Positions 22,533 to 35,200 of a stretch of 64,000 nucleotides of DNA are shown piece after piece. Location of the stretch: the NCBI GenBank assembly GCA_015345905.1, contig JADDTR010000004.1, positions 868,001 through 932,000 of the forward strand. The letters are read 5' to 3'. Origin of the DNA: Aotearoamyces nothofagi (lineage: Eukaryota > Ascomycota > Leotiomycetes > Leotiales > Tympanidaceae). Under the pieces are notes generated by a model that worked only from the letters and a program-made list of their open reading frames with translations, did no database searches and had not been told where the DNA came from. A program made the translations under genes and the position numbers. How positions within the stretch are numbered: position 1 is the first letter of the stretch; the number at the start of each line of letters is the position of its first letter.

Positions 22533-24323
22533 ATTGATCAACTACCGGTCGTAACGTAATTGATAGCGAGGAGAATAGAGAAAAACTGCTCCAGGAAGTC
22601 CTTTTCAACGTAGGCTAGTAGTGGAAGATTCCACGAGCCTCATATACTAGGATGCCTGCAGGCGAACTAAGGTACTTGCTTCGTCGCCGAAGGGAAACGT
22701 TGATGATATGGAATCACGGAAGCAGACGTCGCGGTCTACCACTTCCTGGTAGCTAATTGGAGCAGGCGAGTCTGGGTTTGGATTTGGGGGATTTCTTTTT
22801 GAAGATGCTGAAGGGTCAGCAATTTAATAAGATTTAATGAATGAAGTCGTGCAGTATGGATGGACGGGGCATTTCTTCGGTCGAGCCTCTGTTGATAACG
22901 AAGAAGCGAGGCAATCATGCAAGGCTTAGGAAAGCGGAAGCTGATCGGCTCTACTTGGGAAATCACGTGGAGAGGTATTGAGGGAGCTTCATGTCGAAAC
23001 GAGGTACTACTTCATGGCCACCGTAGCATATACAGCCTATAAATCGCTGCTTCTAGATACCCTTAAACAAGCAAGCCGTTAGCCTCCACCTAAAGTTCAA
23101 CACTTCACAATCTCAGCCTTGCCTTGCAACTGGCTAGGTACTTAGCATGAGGCTATGAGGCTACGAGGCTACGAGGCTACGAAGCTACATGGCTGACAGG
23201 ACCTACAAGCCTACAAGCTTTTCGTCCTTTATCAACATAACGTGATATTTATTTCCTACTCCTAGGTCACTGAAGGACCCCAAAGGAGTAGACTACGTTT
23301 ACCATGTTAGAAAGCATATATGCCATAGGTGTCCAAGGTCGCTGTGAGTTCCCTCCTTTCTCTTAAGAAGGTTGATTGACAAGGTAAGATACGAAGGAGA
23401 CAGATAAGGAAGGCATGGTGTTTGTCTCCGTCGACAGGTGCCGCCACTGATGAGTGAGGCTGTACTCGGCGGATAGTGAGTGGGTGAATGGCGACAATTC
23501 CGAGCGGCCATGTCATTAAAATGCCGTCCCAACAGCAGAGAAGCAATAGTAATATCTTTATTCCAGCAACATCCAGGACGTAGCTGAGTGGGCGGGTAGG
23601 GAAACGTCAGGAGTAGAAAATAGCTGGATAGGCCATCGAATGATGAATCATATGTAACCTATGTCAAAGAGCAGCAGGAGAGTGTCCTGTACTTGTACAT
23701 CCCATATCGGGTGCGTACCTTCCTGTGTTTATTTTTGCCTGGTCCTTCATTCCAGCCATCCACAGCCATAGCAAAGGTGTGCGTAGAAGAAGGACATCTC
23801 CTCTCTGGCGTCGCACGTCGCACCTTCGTCCTGAGGTTCTTTCCCCTGCGTCGACTGGTGTGGTGTGGTGTTGACGGCGTGGGCCTGATCTGGATCTTCA
23901 TTCGTTCGTTGGCCATACATAATTAACCGTCCACGGTTCACAAACCGAGAAATGCTCGCGCGCTCTTTGCCCGCAAGCTGGCAGGCTGGCAGGCTGGCAC
24001 GGCTGGGTGGCTGGTGCCACCGGTGCCGCACACCCCACTATCTGCGCCGCAGCAACCCTACCCAAACCTTACATACCTACAACCTTATCCAAGGCCCTCA
24101 TTTTCATACACCCTACCCTGCTACCTACCTATCTGCCCGTCGTGCCCGGCAACCCCAACGCGACTGCTTCTATATTATACATTCTGCATAGCTATCTAGA
24201 GCCGTATTCTCGCCAAATAATTGTGTGGTTTGGCATTTGAGCAGAGGGCGGAAGGAAGGCATGCGCTCCATATAAGAGAAGATCTTGCCCGAGCGAAAAC
24301 CGGAGACGCAAGGCAATACAATA
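22533..24323. other. Divergent intergenic region between GID5 and the PHO80-like cyclin
   Basis: A 1.8-kb space that should contain both promoters. It has a CACGTG core at 22964-22969, about 430 bp upstream of the GID5 start, a short GAGGCTACG tandem repeat (23150-23195) and GCTGGCAGGCTGGCAGGCTG (23977-23996). No gene is evident. Confidence 0.5.
23150..23195. repeat. Tandem repeat, 9-bp GAGGCTACG unit
   Basis: About five head-to-tail copies (GAGGCTATG, GAGGCTACG and close variants) in the promoter region shared by GID5 and the cyclin gene. Confidence 0.75.
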
Positions 24324-25545
24324 ATGCTCGCAGCTTCCCCAAGTCCGAGTCCAAGCACTTTTAAATATACTGTTTCTAGAAATGGACCAATGCAGCCTCC
24401 ATACCCAACATCACCTGTATTTTCTGCAGTTGCAGCTCCGCGACTGCCAAGGTCTGCCGCGGATATCGCCCTTAATCCATCGAGCACTTCCTCACCAATG
24501 CGCCCGAATTATCAAAACGCTTCTACTCAATACAGTCCTATGAGTGAAGCAACTCCGCAAGAATCCAAAGCAGCAACACCCTCGCAAGATGGACATTCTC
24601 AGTTGGCAGGCGGGAAGCAAGATACTGCAAAATTGACTGCATCTGCAGGTATAGCCTCTCAAACCGTCCCATCCACATCAATAGCCTCTCAACCGCAAGC
24701 GCAGTCACCGAGCACAAAGCGACGGCCACTCAATGATTCCGTTGATTTAGATGCGCTATCCACAAGGAATCAATCGTCTGCGTCGAAACGTCCCAAACCA
24801 TCCAAAACGACTGCTAAGGTTCTACCTGTTAAATATGAGCTCTGCGACGTCGAGGATATGGTGATACTCATCGCAGACATGATATCAGAACTAATCGAGA
24901 CTAATGATAATCTACCATTGAGAGACATTGTGTTGACAAGATTTCACTCAAGGTTTGTATGCAAATCTAATGAGACGGCCTGACTAACATGTTCTCAGGA
25001 CCCCCCCAGGAATATCAGTCATTGATTACCTGCAGCGTTTAGCGAAGCATGCTGCACTGACACCGCCTTTACTTCTTTCGATGGTATACTACATTGATCG
25101 ATTGTGCTCTCTGTACCCCGCGTTTACAATTACAACTTTGACTGTCCATCGCTTTTTGATCACCGCAGCTACTGTGGCTGCAAAGGGGCTATCAGACTCG
25201 TTCTGGAATAATTCAACATATGCAAGAGTAGGAGGCATTAAACTCGCCGAGCTTGGCTTACTGGAGCTTGAATTTCTTTACAGGGTGGACTGGCGAATTG
25301 TACCCAACCCAGAAGTTCTGGTAGATTACTATCGTGGGTTAGTCGGGAGGACAGATGACTATGTCCTGGAGAGTGACCTTGATGCGACAGAACCAGCAGA
25401 TAATAAGTCAGAGGTGCAGCATGACCAGGCCGTCACGGAGGGAAAGGTGAGGGACCAGGACATTACCGATACGAAGTGGGAGAAGTGGATGAAAGATGTG
25501 GCGGATAGTTCCGAAACCCAGAAGGACGGGACTGATCCTATTTGA
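24324..25545 (+). CDS. PHO80/PREG-type cyclin
   Basis: Cyclin partner of a Pho85-class kinase; the Neurospora PREG and Aspergillus PhoB proteins of this type hold the phosphate-starvation transcription factor inactive. Two exons (24324-24952 and 24999-25545; intron 46 nt, GTTTGT...CTCAG) give 391 residues. The first 170 residues are Ser/Pro/Thr-rich; the Pho80-type cyclin box runs from ~171 to ~335, with DMVILIADMISELIETND, LTRFHSR spliced to TPPGISVIDYLQRLAKHA, and VHRFLITAATVAAKGLSD. The box is a close fit to PREG-type cyclins rather than the more divergent PCL cyclins. An in-frame TTG lies 39 bases upstream but the ATG at 24324 is taken as start. The acidic C-terminus has no domain. Confidence 0.9.
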
Positions 25546-25953
25546 TCCTGGAATCCTAAAGACTCGACGAAGCAACTCATAGCACATATATATACCCTTT
25601 TCTCTTTGTCATTGCATATTAATGAGCACCAGGGGTTTGGAAAGGCGTTTGGGGGATCCACTGAGGCTGAAATTAGTACAGGGTATGATAGTGGTGTACA
25701 TAAGACAGTGTACATAGAAACAGCTTTCGGCAAGATGCAGAGTATACAATTTGAGATGTAATCTCTAGAGTAAGCATATAATAATTATAAGCGCTTCTCG
25801 ACTATTTGACGAGACCATTAATCTGGCTCAATGCTCAACTATTCTCTCCAGGAAGCCTCGGCTACTGGTATCTCCAAATAGCTAGAAAAAGTAGACGCCA
25901 GACGTTGAAACACCGAAATTTCCAAATGGTTTGCTATAGGAAATATCAATACC
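25546..25953. other. Intergenic between convergent genes
   Basis: A 408-bp space between the stop of the cyclin gene (+) and the stop of the unknown gene (-). It should hold both 3' UTRs; nothing else is visible. Confidence 0.5.
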
Positions 25954-28292
25954 TCATGCTTCAGGATCGTACTGCTGATCTTCTGCTAAGATCACCACGT
26001 TTAGGCAAGCTGCGTATGCTTCCCTGATAGCACAAGCCATGCTACAAACAAGTAAGTAGCCAGCAACATTAGACGGATGGCTTCACTTACCAAGTCTTCC
26101 GTAAATTAGCAATCACAGCGCTCAGACCCCAGTGGGCACAATAAGCTCGTGCTAATACCTCATTATCCGGCACACCAAATGCCTCAATGACAAGCACTCG
26201 CTCTGACTCGTCATCAAGATGTTGGGGACCACTGCCTCTACCTACACTATTAGTTGCACTTCCAGCAAGTCCACCCCAGTCTCTGATCGCTAGAACCTCG
26301 TCGACCTTGACAAGTTTATATATGTAATCATAGAACAACGGATGTGGTCCACTGGCACACGGGCAAGCATATATGTAGGAGACGTCAAAAGATAGTTGTA
26401 GAGGCCAAGAGCAGCCACCAATGGCAAATTGGATGCAGGCATCAAAGAGAGTGGGACTGGATTCGAACTTGTCTGTCTCGAATACGACAGGCTTGAGAGC
26501 AAGCTTCTCGATACGAATGGTATTAGGAACATTCTCAAGGTCTGGCAGCACGAGTTGATACTCGTCAATAGGATAAGCCTTTGCGGGAGGTCCAAGAGGG
26601 TCAGACCGAACGTTCATACTCTCAACCTCTTTAACACTAATGCGCTGTCTTGGATGTCGCTGGCGAATCCGCGCTATTTGAATGCGATTTAGATCAGGAG
26701 TTGGCCTTACTGGGCCGATCCATCCTGAAATTTCGTGGCACGTCGGGCCAAATACTTTGCCAACGATGCAGCTTGACGACCAATATGTGGTACCTCGGTA
26801 CTGAAAGCCGCAGTGTGGTAACATGTGCGTCAATGATGCAAGAAATTGGCCACTGCCTTTATCGCAGTCGATGAGTGTGTTCATTAACAGCCATGGAAGG
26901 GTAGGTCCAGGCAAGATGACACCGGAAAAATATGACATGGCGTCAGTACTGCGCCCCTCCAAAGGCGTTATATTGGTGTCTCTGGATTTTAACACTTCCT
27001 CGATTTCGGCCAGGTTTGGCCACTTCATTGCTCTGGCGAATTTGCGCAAAGCCTTTAACTGCGGCTTCTTCATTTGTAGACGAAATGATACTGCAACATT
27101 AATGAGCCAAAACCTAGTTTACGGGGTTAGAATGACTTCTCACCCAGTCCAGACTGATCTACCCTGTCAATACTCATGCATTCACGCCATTTCCGGGCGA
27201 GAGCAAGATCCCAAGCAACACAAGGCGGTAACTGTGATAACAGCTTCTGTTTTGGTATATCGCCATGTTGCTTTGAATGTATGCGAGCATTAAGCTCCAT
27301 GCTAAGTAATAATTGGTGGAAGAAGTTTTTGTAACTATCAGTGTCTGTGCGACTGGGAAAGAAAAATTTGGCTACGATTTGGTTCCGAGGGTCGCCGAAG
27401 TCTATCCACTGGGGCCCAGACAACACAACTATGAGGTCTGCTATCTGTCTCTCCATGGCCTTATGAGGACTGACCCATCGATCTGGATCCCTAAGTAGAG
27501 TTTTGTAGAGGTTCTTATACATCACATCTTCATACTCCTCTTCGATTCTACCTTCTAGATATATCAGTCGATCAACAATAGTTGGGAGATCCACATCACG
27601 GGGTCTGACACCCGGATCCCTGAGCTCAATCGTAGGCTTAAGCATTCCAGACAAGCTAGCCCAGTGATTTAAAGTGATCGTCCCAGGCCTATTTCCGTAG
27701 CGGAAGGCAAGGCTGGGTTGCTCCAAAGTGTCCCACGGTCGTACTGCTATGCCCGGCCCTTGGATTTGAAAGGTTATGGCTGAGAATGCAGAATTATAGA
27801 AATTTGCGCAGTCCCCATCACTCTCCAGACCTCCTTCGTATTCGGCGTAGAGAGCATAATAGGCTTCCGAGGTATGAGGTATGGATACTCTGAGGCCTCT
27901 ATATATAGGCACGCCAGACGTAATCAAAAGTTTTGCCTTTTGGGGAGAGAGTTCGTCCTTAGCCCTGTGCCCTTGAGGTGGCCATTCGGGGGTTCCTGCT
28001 GAGTCCAGGCTACTAGATGCAGATGCAAGATCTTTGGCATCTCTAGGAGGTGTGGAGGTATTCGGGTGTCTATCGTGGCGATATGAGCGACGCCTCGAGC
28101 CAGCTCCTTGTGGTCTATCATCGCCCAGTCCCTGTCGATGCTGGGGTCGCGAGACGTTCTCCTACCCACTTGTCAGGTTTGTCTCACTATAGGGGGAAAA
28201 GACTAGCATACGGCCTTAACATGCTGCGTTGGGTGATCGGATTGATTATGTCTTTGAAATAGATTGACGAGCTTCCTCTTTGCTTCACTCAT
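25954..28292 (-). CDS. Conserved-looking protein of unknown function (728 aa)
   Basis: I do not recognise the family. Four exons join in phase: 28292-28212, 28161-27144, 27090-26091 and 26041-25954 (introns 50, 53 and 49 nt, all GT-AG). The N-terminus MSEAKRKLVNLFQRHNQ looks like a basic amphipathic helix. Residues ~28-110 are Arg/Ser/Pro-rich and probably disordered. From ~115 the sequence looks folded, with Trp-, Tyr- and Cys-containing blocks such as YYALYAEYEGGLESDGDC, VVLSGPQWIDFGDPRNQ and WPLQLSFDVSYIYACPC. The last exon adds a Cys-rich end, CMACAIREAYAACLNVVIL. No signal peptide or clear membrane segment is visible. It is transcribed towards the cyclin gene. Intact splicing across four exons and complex composition argue that it is real. 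Confidence 0.75.
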
Positions 28293-28788
28293 GATGGTAC
28301 TGCCGTTACATAGCGTTGGTTGTTATGCTGAGTCGTTCTTGTCGTTTCATAGAGTGCTTCACGAGGCTGAGACTTTAGACAGCCGAACTCGGTGGCGCAA
28401 GTGATAGGTTACGAAAATTCTAGGCGGCTGCTCACAAGCTGCGTCTACTAACTTTATAATAAAATCATTGTATAACAAGGCGTTAATAGTGCACAATAGG
28501 GCGGGGAATATCCATGGGTGCTAGACAATTAACACCTTGAACCAATACTCGGCAACACGCAGCCTTATCTTTATTCAGCGGGCCGACCCTTAGCGGTTAT
28601 TGTGCAAAGTGAGAACTGGGCGTGAAGTAAGAAATCGAATTGAATAACGTTTTCTTCAATTAGGGCCTGCCAATCCACCGCTTAGTGATAAGAGTATGCT
28701 CATGAAGCTTCTGACGTTTCACACCCGACAGTGATTTACAAAACCATCACTTAAACTATCTTTCCGTTCTCTAGTTCCATAGGCTATT
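28293..28788. other. Intergenic: upstream of the unknown gene, VTC 3' flank
   Basis: A 496-bp space containing the promoter of the 728-residue protein gene and the 3' UTR of the VTC gene. I see no repeat or RNA gene. Confidence 0.45.
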
Positions 28789-31276
28789 TTACCTGACCAA
28801 TTCTGTCCACCCCGTCTCAGCCGTCGGGCCTACGTGCATTGTCGAATTCATGTTGTCGTCCCTGCCAAGCCTTTCCATGGCATCTTGGTACTTTAATTCA
28901 CATTAGCTCTGGTAGGAACATATCCTCTAGGAAATGAACATACCTTGAATACAAAATTTAGTATCAGCGCTATCATGAGTGCAGCTGCGACTATCAAAGG
29001 ACCCCAAAGATTATCGAAATCTTTTCCGCTCCGAGCTACGATCATGTTGCGCCGAGTAAGATACATGTAGTAGCCCCAAAGTCCAGCAAAAATGGCAATA
29101 ATTATGTATGCAATACCCATCACCTCTGCAATCGTATCCTCGCCCGCAGCACTATATAAACTAACAGCGAGAGCTCCAAGCAAGATGCAGATGTGCTGCC
29201 ATTTTAGAAACGTACGCTCATTAGCGAGCCAGACCTTTGGCTCGACCTGCAAAGGACCGGAATCCTTGATAAGTTGGCTAGGCTTCGTTACACCAGGAGG
29301 TAATTGTACGGTATGTTGGCGGCGTGACTGCGCATACCTTGACAGCGAGAAGGACGGAAAAACGGAAGACAAGGTCCCATAACTACGGGACTGCGGCGCA
29401 GCGTCCTCTTCTCCATAGGTGTCTCGAGCTTTGCCTTTACCGTTGCCCGTAACTTCAGACATGGCCCTAGACTTGGAACTAGCCTCTGCAGAAAGTCTAC
29501 TACCCAGGTACGACTTGCCAACAGGAGAGCTGACAGCAGGCTTATAACTTGCGCGCCTATTACTAGGAGTCCCACCAATATAGCTGCCCACGAGGAGTTC
29601 ATCCTCCGCTCTTTGGGCTTTCGCTTGCTCTTCCTCCTCGAAAGCAATTTGAGGATCTTTTCGTATATCGGTCTCAACCTCGCTGAGCCAGAATGGAAGA
29701 TTATTCACGTGATCCTCAAACAACGAAGCCACTCCATGGACGAACTTCGAAAATCGTGGAGCTTTGTGGACGAGATGCGACGCCATTAGATCTTGAATCC
29801 ACTGTGGAGTCTTTCTAGTGGCATCTTCCTTGACCTTGATTTCTAGTACAGCGTAGGGAAATCGAGATATCTCACCCTGATTGATGTTTGAGAAGGGGTA
29901 CTCCATCTGTCCATTATCAATATCAGTTCTATGCCAGTTTTCCGGGCTTCTGCAGGGCCGATCAGAGTCGAGGGCATCCTCCCGTATGAAAACTATTTTT
30001 GTGTCGATTGATATCCTAACCCGATCGTCTAGAGGTCTCTGGAAAGCTGTTCGCACATAATTGGCTCGGAGGACTGGTTCCAATTTATTCTCCTGAATAA
30101 ATTTCTGGATGTCGGAAACATTGCTTTGGTATTCTGTCACCTTGTCTTCCGACAGACTTTGCCTTTTAAGCTTCTGCACGCTTTTCTCCATATTATATTC
30201 CCCACTGATAAAAGGCTCTATAAACTTCTCCTTGATTGGAATGCGCTTCTCCTCACTACTACCATTCTCATGAAAGATTTTTTGTTCAAGAAGAAGTTCT
30301 GGCTTCTCGTTCAATTGTCCATACCAACGAAGACGTAGTGAGGAAGCATCGTCCCGGCGATCAACCTTTTGAGAGTAGAGAGAGAACTGCTGGCTGTCAA
30401 AGTATAGCGATGTAATGGTAGGGTCGCTTTTCGAAACATCTATATCCTTTGCTAAGTGTTGGCTGTAGACAAGAACAGGTAAACGTCGGAGTATGTATGT
30501 TTTGACCTCCAGGAGATTATCCGGATGGACCCAAACTAGACGTGTATTTAGCTTACATTCATACATGAATCTCCATGACCAGCAAGAGCTTTTAGAACAT
30601 TCACTTCATCATCTTACTCACATTTGTATGCTGTGCACTTCTCCCCATTTTGTGATTGAGACTGTATGTCTGGCAAAGAGGAAGTCTTTCTGCCACGCGA
30701 AGTCGATTGGTCGGTGGCGGCCTCTAGGTTCTGCCGGACAACAAAGTACATAGTCGAGAGCTTGTGTAATAGAGGGGTATAACCCTGCTCGGAATTGAAG
30801 GGTCGTTTGGACAAACTGATTTGAAGTATAGGCCGGACCTTATACCTGTTTCCTCTTTTCCGATCATGCTTCTTGACGATTTTCAGGAATCCTGTATAAT
30901 TAATGCTGCTGTATTTCTTTAGCTCATTGGCGCCGTTCGTGATGTTGTCCAGCTCCTCTTCAACCTCCTTGAACCTGGCAACAGTGATGTCACCTTTGGG
31001 CTTGCCTTCTTCTGGCACAAGGTCTCTCAACTTCTCGCCGGCCTTGTTTGCACGCTGTACGAGCTTTTGGAAAGTGGCCTCCTGGAAGGCTGCAACCTTC
31101 TCCAGTTGCACGTTGAGTATCTCTTCGCAAAACCGTGTCTCATCATCTTCTGTCCAGGGCCTGTCTTCCTCTCGAGATCCATCTTCCCTGAGGAGGCTCT
31201 TCAGCTTCGCATAGTCGAGATACTGTTCTTTCCACGGCGGATATACCGAGCTTCGCAAGGTCTTTCCAAAACGCAT
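28789..31276 (-). CDS. VTC complex subunit, SPX + polyphosphate-polymerase-like + 3 TM (Vtc2/Vtc3 type)
   Basis: Subunit of the vacuolar transporter chaperone complex that makes polyphosphate from ATP and moves it into the vacuole. Exons 31276-30622, 30535-28944 and probably 28890-28789 (introns 86 and 53 nt) give 782 residues. The N-terminal SPX domain begins MRFGKTLRSSVYPPWK and has the inositol-pyrophosphate-binding helix GFLKIVKKHDRKRG. The splice creates YKF-WVHPDNLLEVK at the start of the tunnel domain, which keeps RLRWYGQ, VRTAFQRP and AVLEIKV. Three membrane helices end the protein. YPPWK, FIREDALDSDRPC and WHRTDID resemble Vtc2/Vtc3 more than the catalytic Vtc4. The last intron uses an AAAG acceptor and is uncertain; reading through it instead ends at 28893 (765 residues). 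Confidence 0.88.
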
Positions 31277-32234
31277 GCTGAATTTTATATGCAACAGCGA
31301 GATATGTCTTTCGATATCGCGTGGCGAAACAAGTGAGGAGAGGCGAGAAGCCGGATTTACAACGAGGTAGGGTAGAATATGCCGTCACAAACTTGATCGG
31401 AACCTTATCTGCACAGCACGATAGCGAAGCAGGGCCGGCGAAGATTGGTCAATCGTTAGGCAGAGAAAATGAGTATCATTGAAGCCCCGATTGTGGCCAA
31501 ACACTGCAGAAAGGAATGCAGACTGTGCTCCTCAAAACTTGCTGGAAATGATCATGGGAAAAGGTCGGGTTACCAGTACTGCATAGGTATTCAATGCGAA
31601 GTAAAAGACAATTCGCTCATTGACCTGCTTGGGTCGGCAGGCGGCAGCCGGTAGTGTCGCGGTAAACGTGCCACAGCCGCCGCCTCACATTGGCCAATGC
31701 AAATCCGGGCCTCCAGTGTACTAAACCCGTTAAATCAGGTACAAATGCTAAATAAATATTACTGAGGTAATTTAATCCCTCGAAGAGATATCTGCCTAAT
31801 GTTTGATGCCGGCCGCATGACGGATGATGGATGGATACACAGCAAACATTAATGAACCTCAATTGCAGCTCCGTTTGAGAAAAGAGATCAACTGATGCGC
31901 GATCTTTACATCTTAAGGGGTTTGCACACAAGCATGTTGTACTAACGGGGGGCATATGATAGCTGCTACAGTACATATTTACGTGTTTATATCCAGAGTT
32001 ATTTACAAGAAGGACTACATGCATGCGCAAGCAAACTCCCAATATCCCCAAAACTGCTGGTATCGTTAAGCATGAGCATGAAGTGTAGCAGTGCGAGCTC
32101 GAATAATGTTCCTGCCACCTCGAGGCATAGCATGCAAGGTAAAACCGCCGGATCCCAAAGTACCATCACTTTTCCTGCCCCTTGTATGCATTTTTATTAT
32201 GATTCGTAACAAACCTGTGTTATCCCTAAGGTAT
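31277..32234. other. Intergenic: VTC promoter, GLT1 3' flank
   Basis: A 958-bp space upstream of the VTC gene. Its distal part (about 31900-32234) is probably the GLT1 3' UTR and terminator. No recognisable gene or repeat. Confidence 0.45.
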
Positions 32235-35200
32235 TTAGCTTGCTGCAGCGGTGACCTGCATCGGTTCATGCTCGGCACGGCCCTGAAGCTCGGTTGTCGA
32301 TATACGACCTAATATCTCGCTGGCGGTTTGTTTCACAATACCACCGGTAACCGGAAGGCTAGTGCAGTGCTCTAGATAGAGATCGATCTCACGAGCCGCC
32401 TGTCTGCCTTCATTGATAGCCCTAACATGACAATTAGTTTCCGATTCATAAACAAAGGCGCCGATGAAAACTTACCAAACAATTAGGGACTGGCCACGAC
32501 GGCAATCACCAGCAGCAAAAATACCATCCACATTGGTGTGGTATTTTCCCGGAGGAGTCTTGACATTCTTCCGCCCATCCTTCTCAATATCGTCTCCGAG
32601 GACACGGTCCTCAGGGCCCAAGAAACCCATTGACAATAGAACCAGTTCAGCAGGGAAAAATTGTTGCGAGCCATCGATCTTCTTCATGTCCCATCCACCG
32701 GCAGCAGACTTGGTCCACTCTACCCGGATAGTGTTGATGCCCTTCACCTTCCCAGTTCCATCATCAACGAAGTCCTCGGACATGACACAGAACTCTCTTG
32801 GGTCACGCTGATGGTGGGTCTTGACTTCAGTATGCCCATAATCTACGCGATAGATTCTTGGCCACTGAGGCCATGGATTGTCACGCGCACGCTCTGGAGG
32901 TGGTTGTGGAAGAAGCTCGAAGTTGGTGACCGATTTTGCGCCGTGGCGGACGGATGTACCGATACAATCATTTCCAGTATCACCACCACCGATGACAACG
33001 ACGTTCTTACCCTTAGCAGAGATGTATTCGCCATCGGCAAGTTCAGAATCGAGCAGTGACTTCGTGTTCTTGTGTAAGAATTGCATGGCGTAGTGGATGC
33101 CATCAAGGTTGCGATTCTTGATTGGTAAATCACGGGCAACGGTCGCACCTGTGGCTATGATGACAGCATCGTTCTCCGACTTAAGATCCGTGAGTTTGAT
33201 ATCCTCGCCAACGGCAACACCGGTTTTGAAGACAATGCCCTCGGAAGCCATAAAGTCGGTTCGTCTCTTGACAATTTTCTTGTCAAGTTTCATGTTTGGG
33301 ATACCATACATGAGGAGACCACCAGCTCGGTCAGAGCGCTCGTAGACGGTGACAAGATGACCAGCTTTGTTTAGTTGGTCGGCGCAGGCGAGACCTGCTG
33401 GTCCAGAACCAATGACGGCGATCTTTTTACCAGTGCGCACCTTAGGCGGCTGAGGGACCATCCAACCCTGGTCAAAACCTCGGTCGATGATAGCACATTC
33501 AATGGACTTGATACCAACAGGATCTTCGTTGATTCCAAGAACACAAGCTCCCTCACATGGAGCAGGGCAAACACGACCAGTGAACTCGGGGAAGTTGTTA
33601 GTCATGAGAAGACGGTTTAAAGCATCCTTCCACTGGTTCTGGAATACCAACTCATTCCACTTGGGGATGATATTAGAAATTGGGCACCCAGAGTCAGATT
33701 GGCAGAACGGAACACCGCAGTCCATGCACCGAGCAGCCTGATACTTGAGCTCGTCTTCATCAAGACGCTTAGAAAGCTCTGCCCAATCCCGAATTCGTGT
33801 CTTGGCTGATCGATACTTCTCAGAGCGGCGTTGGTACTTCATGAAGCCCTTGGTCTTGTCTAGGACAAGAGAACGTTTCTTCTCGGCTGCAGCATCGCCT
33901 ACTGTCTCTTCGATATCCTGAAGATCTGCCTTTTTCTCATGGGCATGCTTTTCCCTGGTCCCCTTCTCGTGCAATTCGCGTACAGGATTGCCTGGTAGTA
34001 GAGGTAGCTGATATTCAGCACGCTTCGCTTCAGCAGCCTTAGCAGCCTCCTCTGCTAAGACGCGCTTATAGTCCACTGGCAAAACCTTGACAAAGCGCGG
34101 TAGAGCACGATTGAAGTCGAGCAGGATACGAGCAGCAAGCTCGGAGCCCGTGTAGTGGTGGTGGTCCTCGATTAAACCTCGCACAAAGGCAATTTCGGCT
34201 GGATCATCAATACCAGATGCCTCTACCATCTCCGGATTCAGCTTAGACATGAAATCTTGCTGAATATCAAGAATGTAGGCAATACCACCGGACATACCGG
34301 CAGCAAAGTTCCGGCCAGTGCTGCCGAGAATGAGGACGCGACCCCCAGTCATGTATTCACAACCGTGGTCACCAACACCCTCCACAACAGCCGTAGCACC
34401 AGAGTTGCGGACGGCGAAACGTTCAGCGGCTATACCACGGAAGAAAACAGTTCCACTTGTGGCACCGTAGAGGCAGACATTTCCAACGAGAACATTCTCC
34501 TCTGCCTTGAACACGGCAGAGCGGGGAGGATAGATGATTAGCCGACCACCAGAGAGACCTTTACCAACATAGTCATTTGCATCTCCTTCCAGCTCCAACG
34601 TGATACCTGGAGCGAGGAAAGCTCCAAAAGACTGACCGGCAGACCCCTTGATGTTGACGTGCACGGTATCCATGGGAAGGCCAGCCTCGCCGTAGCGTTT
34701 TGAGACCTGGTAGGAGAGAGATGTGCCCATAGCACGATCAGTATTGATAACGTCGCACTCGATTCGGGACGGTAGGCCCTTATCGAGGGTCAATTCAGCC
34801 TCCGAGATTAGCTTATTGTCAAGTCTGACGTAGAGACGATGATCTTGCTTGCGTACATTGAACGTAGCAACACCTGGGCGAAGCTTGTGTGCTGGGGTCA
34901 AGATAAGAGAAAGATCGATGTTTGCTGTCTTTGGTGTACGCAAATCATCGCGCACGCGCAGCACTTCGGCGTGCCCAACCATCTCATTGATGGTTCGGAA
35001 CCCGAGCTTAGCCATGATTGCACGTAGCTCATTGGCTATGTAATAGAAGAAGTTAATCACATGCTCTGGTGTGCCCTGGAACTTCTTCCGTAGCTCTGGA
35101 TCTTGTGTCGCGATGCCAACAGGGCAAGTGTTCTATGGAAAAAGACAGTTAGCAAATATATATCGTGCAGGATAGGCCTTATAATCCTACCAGATGGCAC

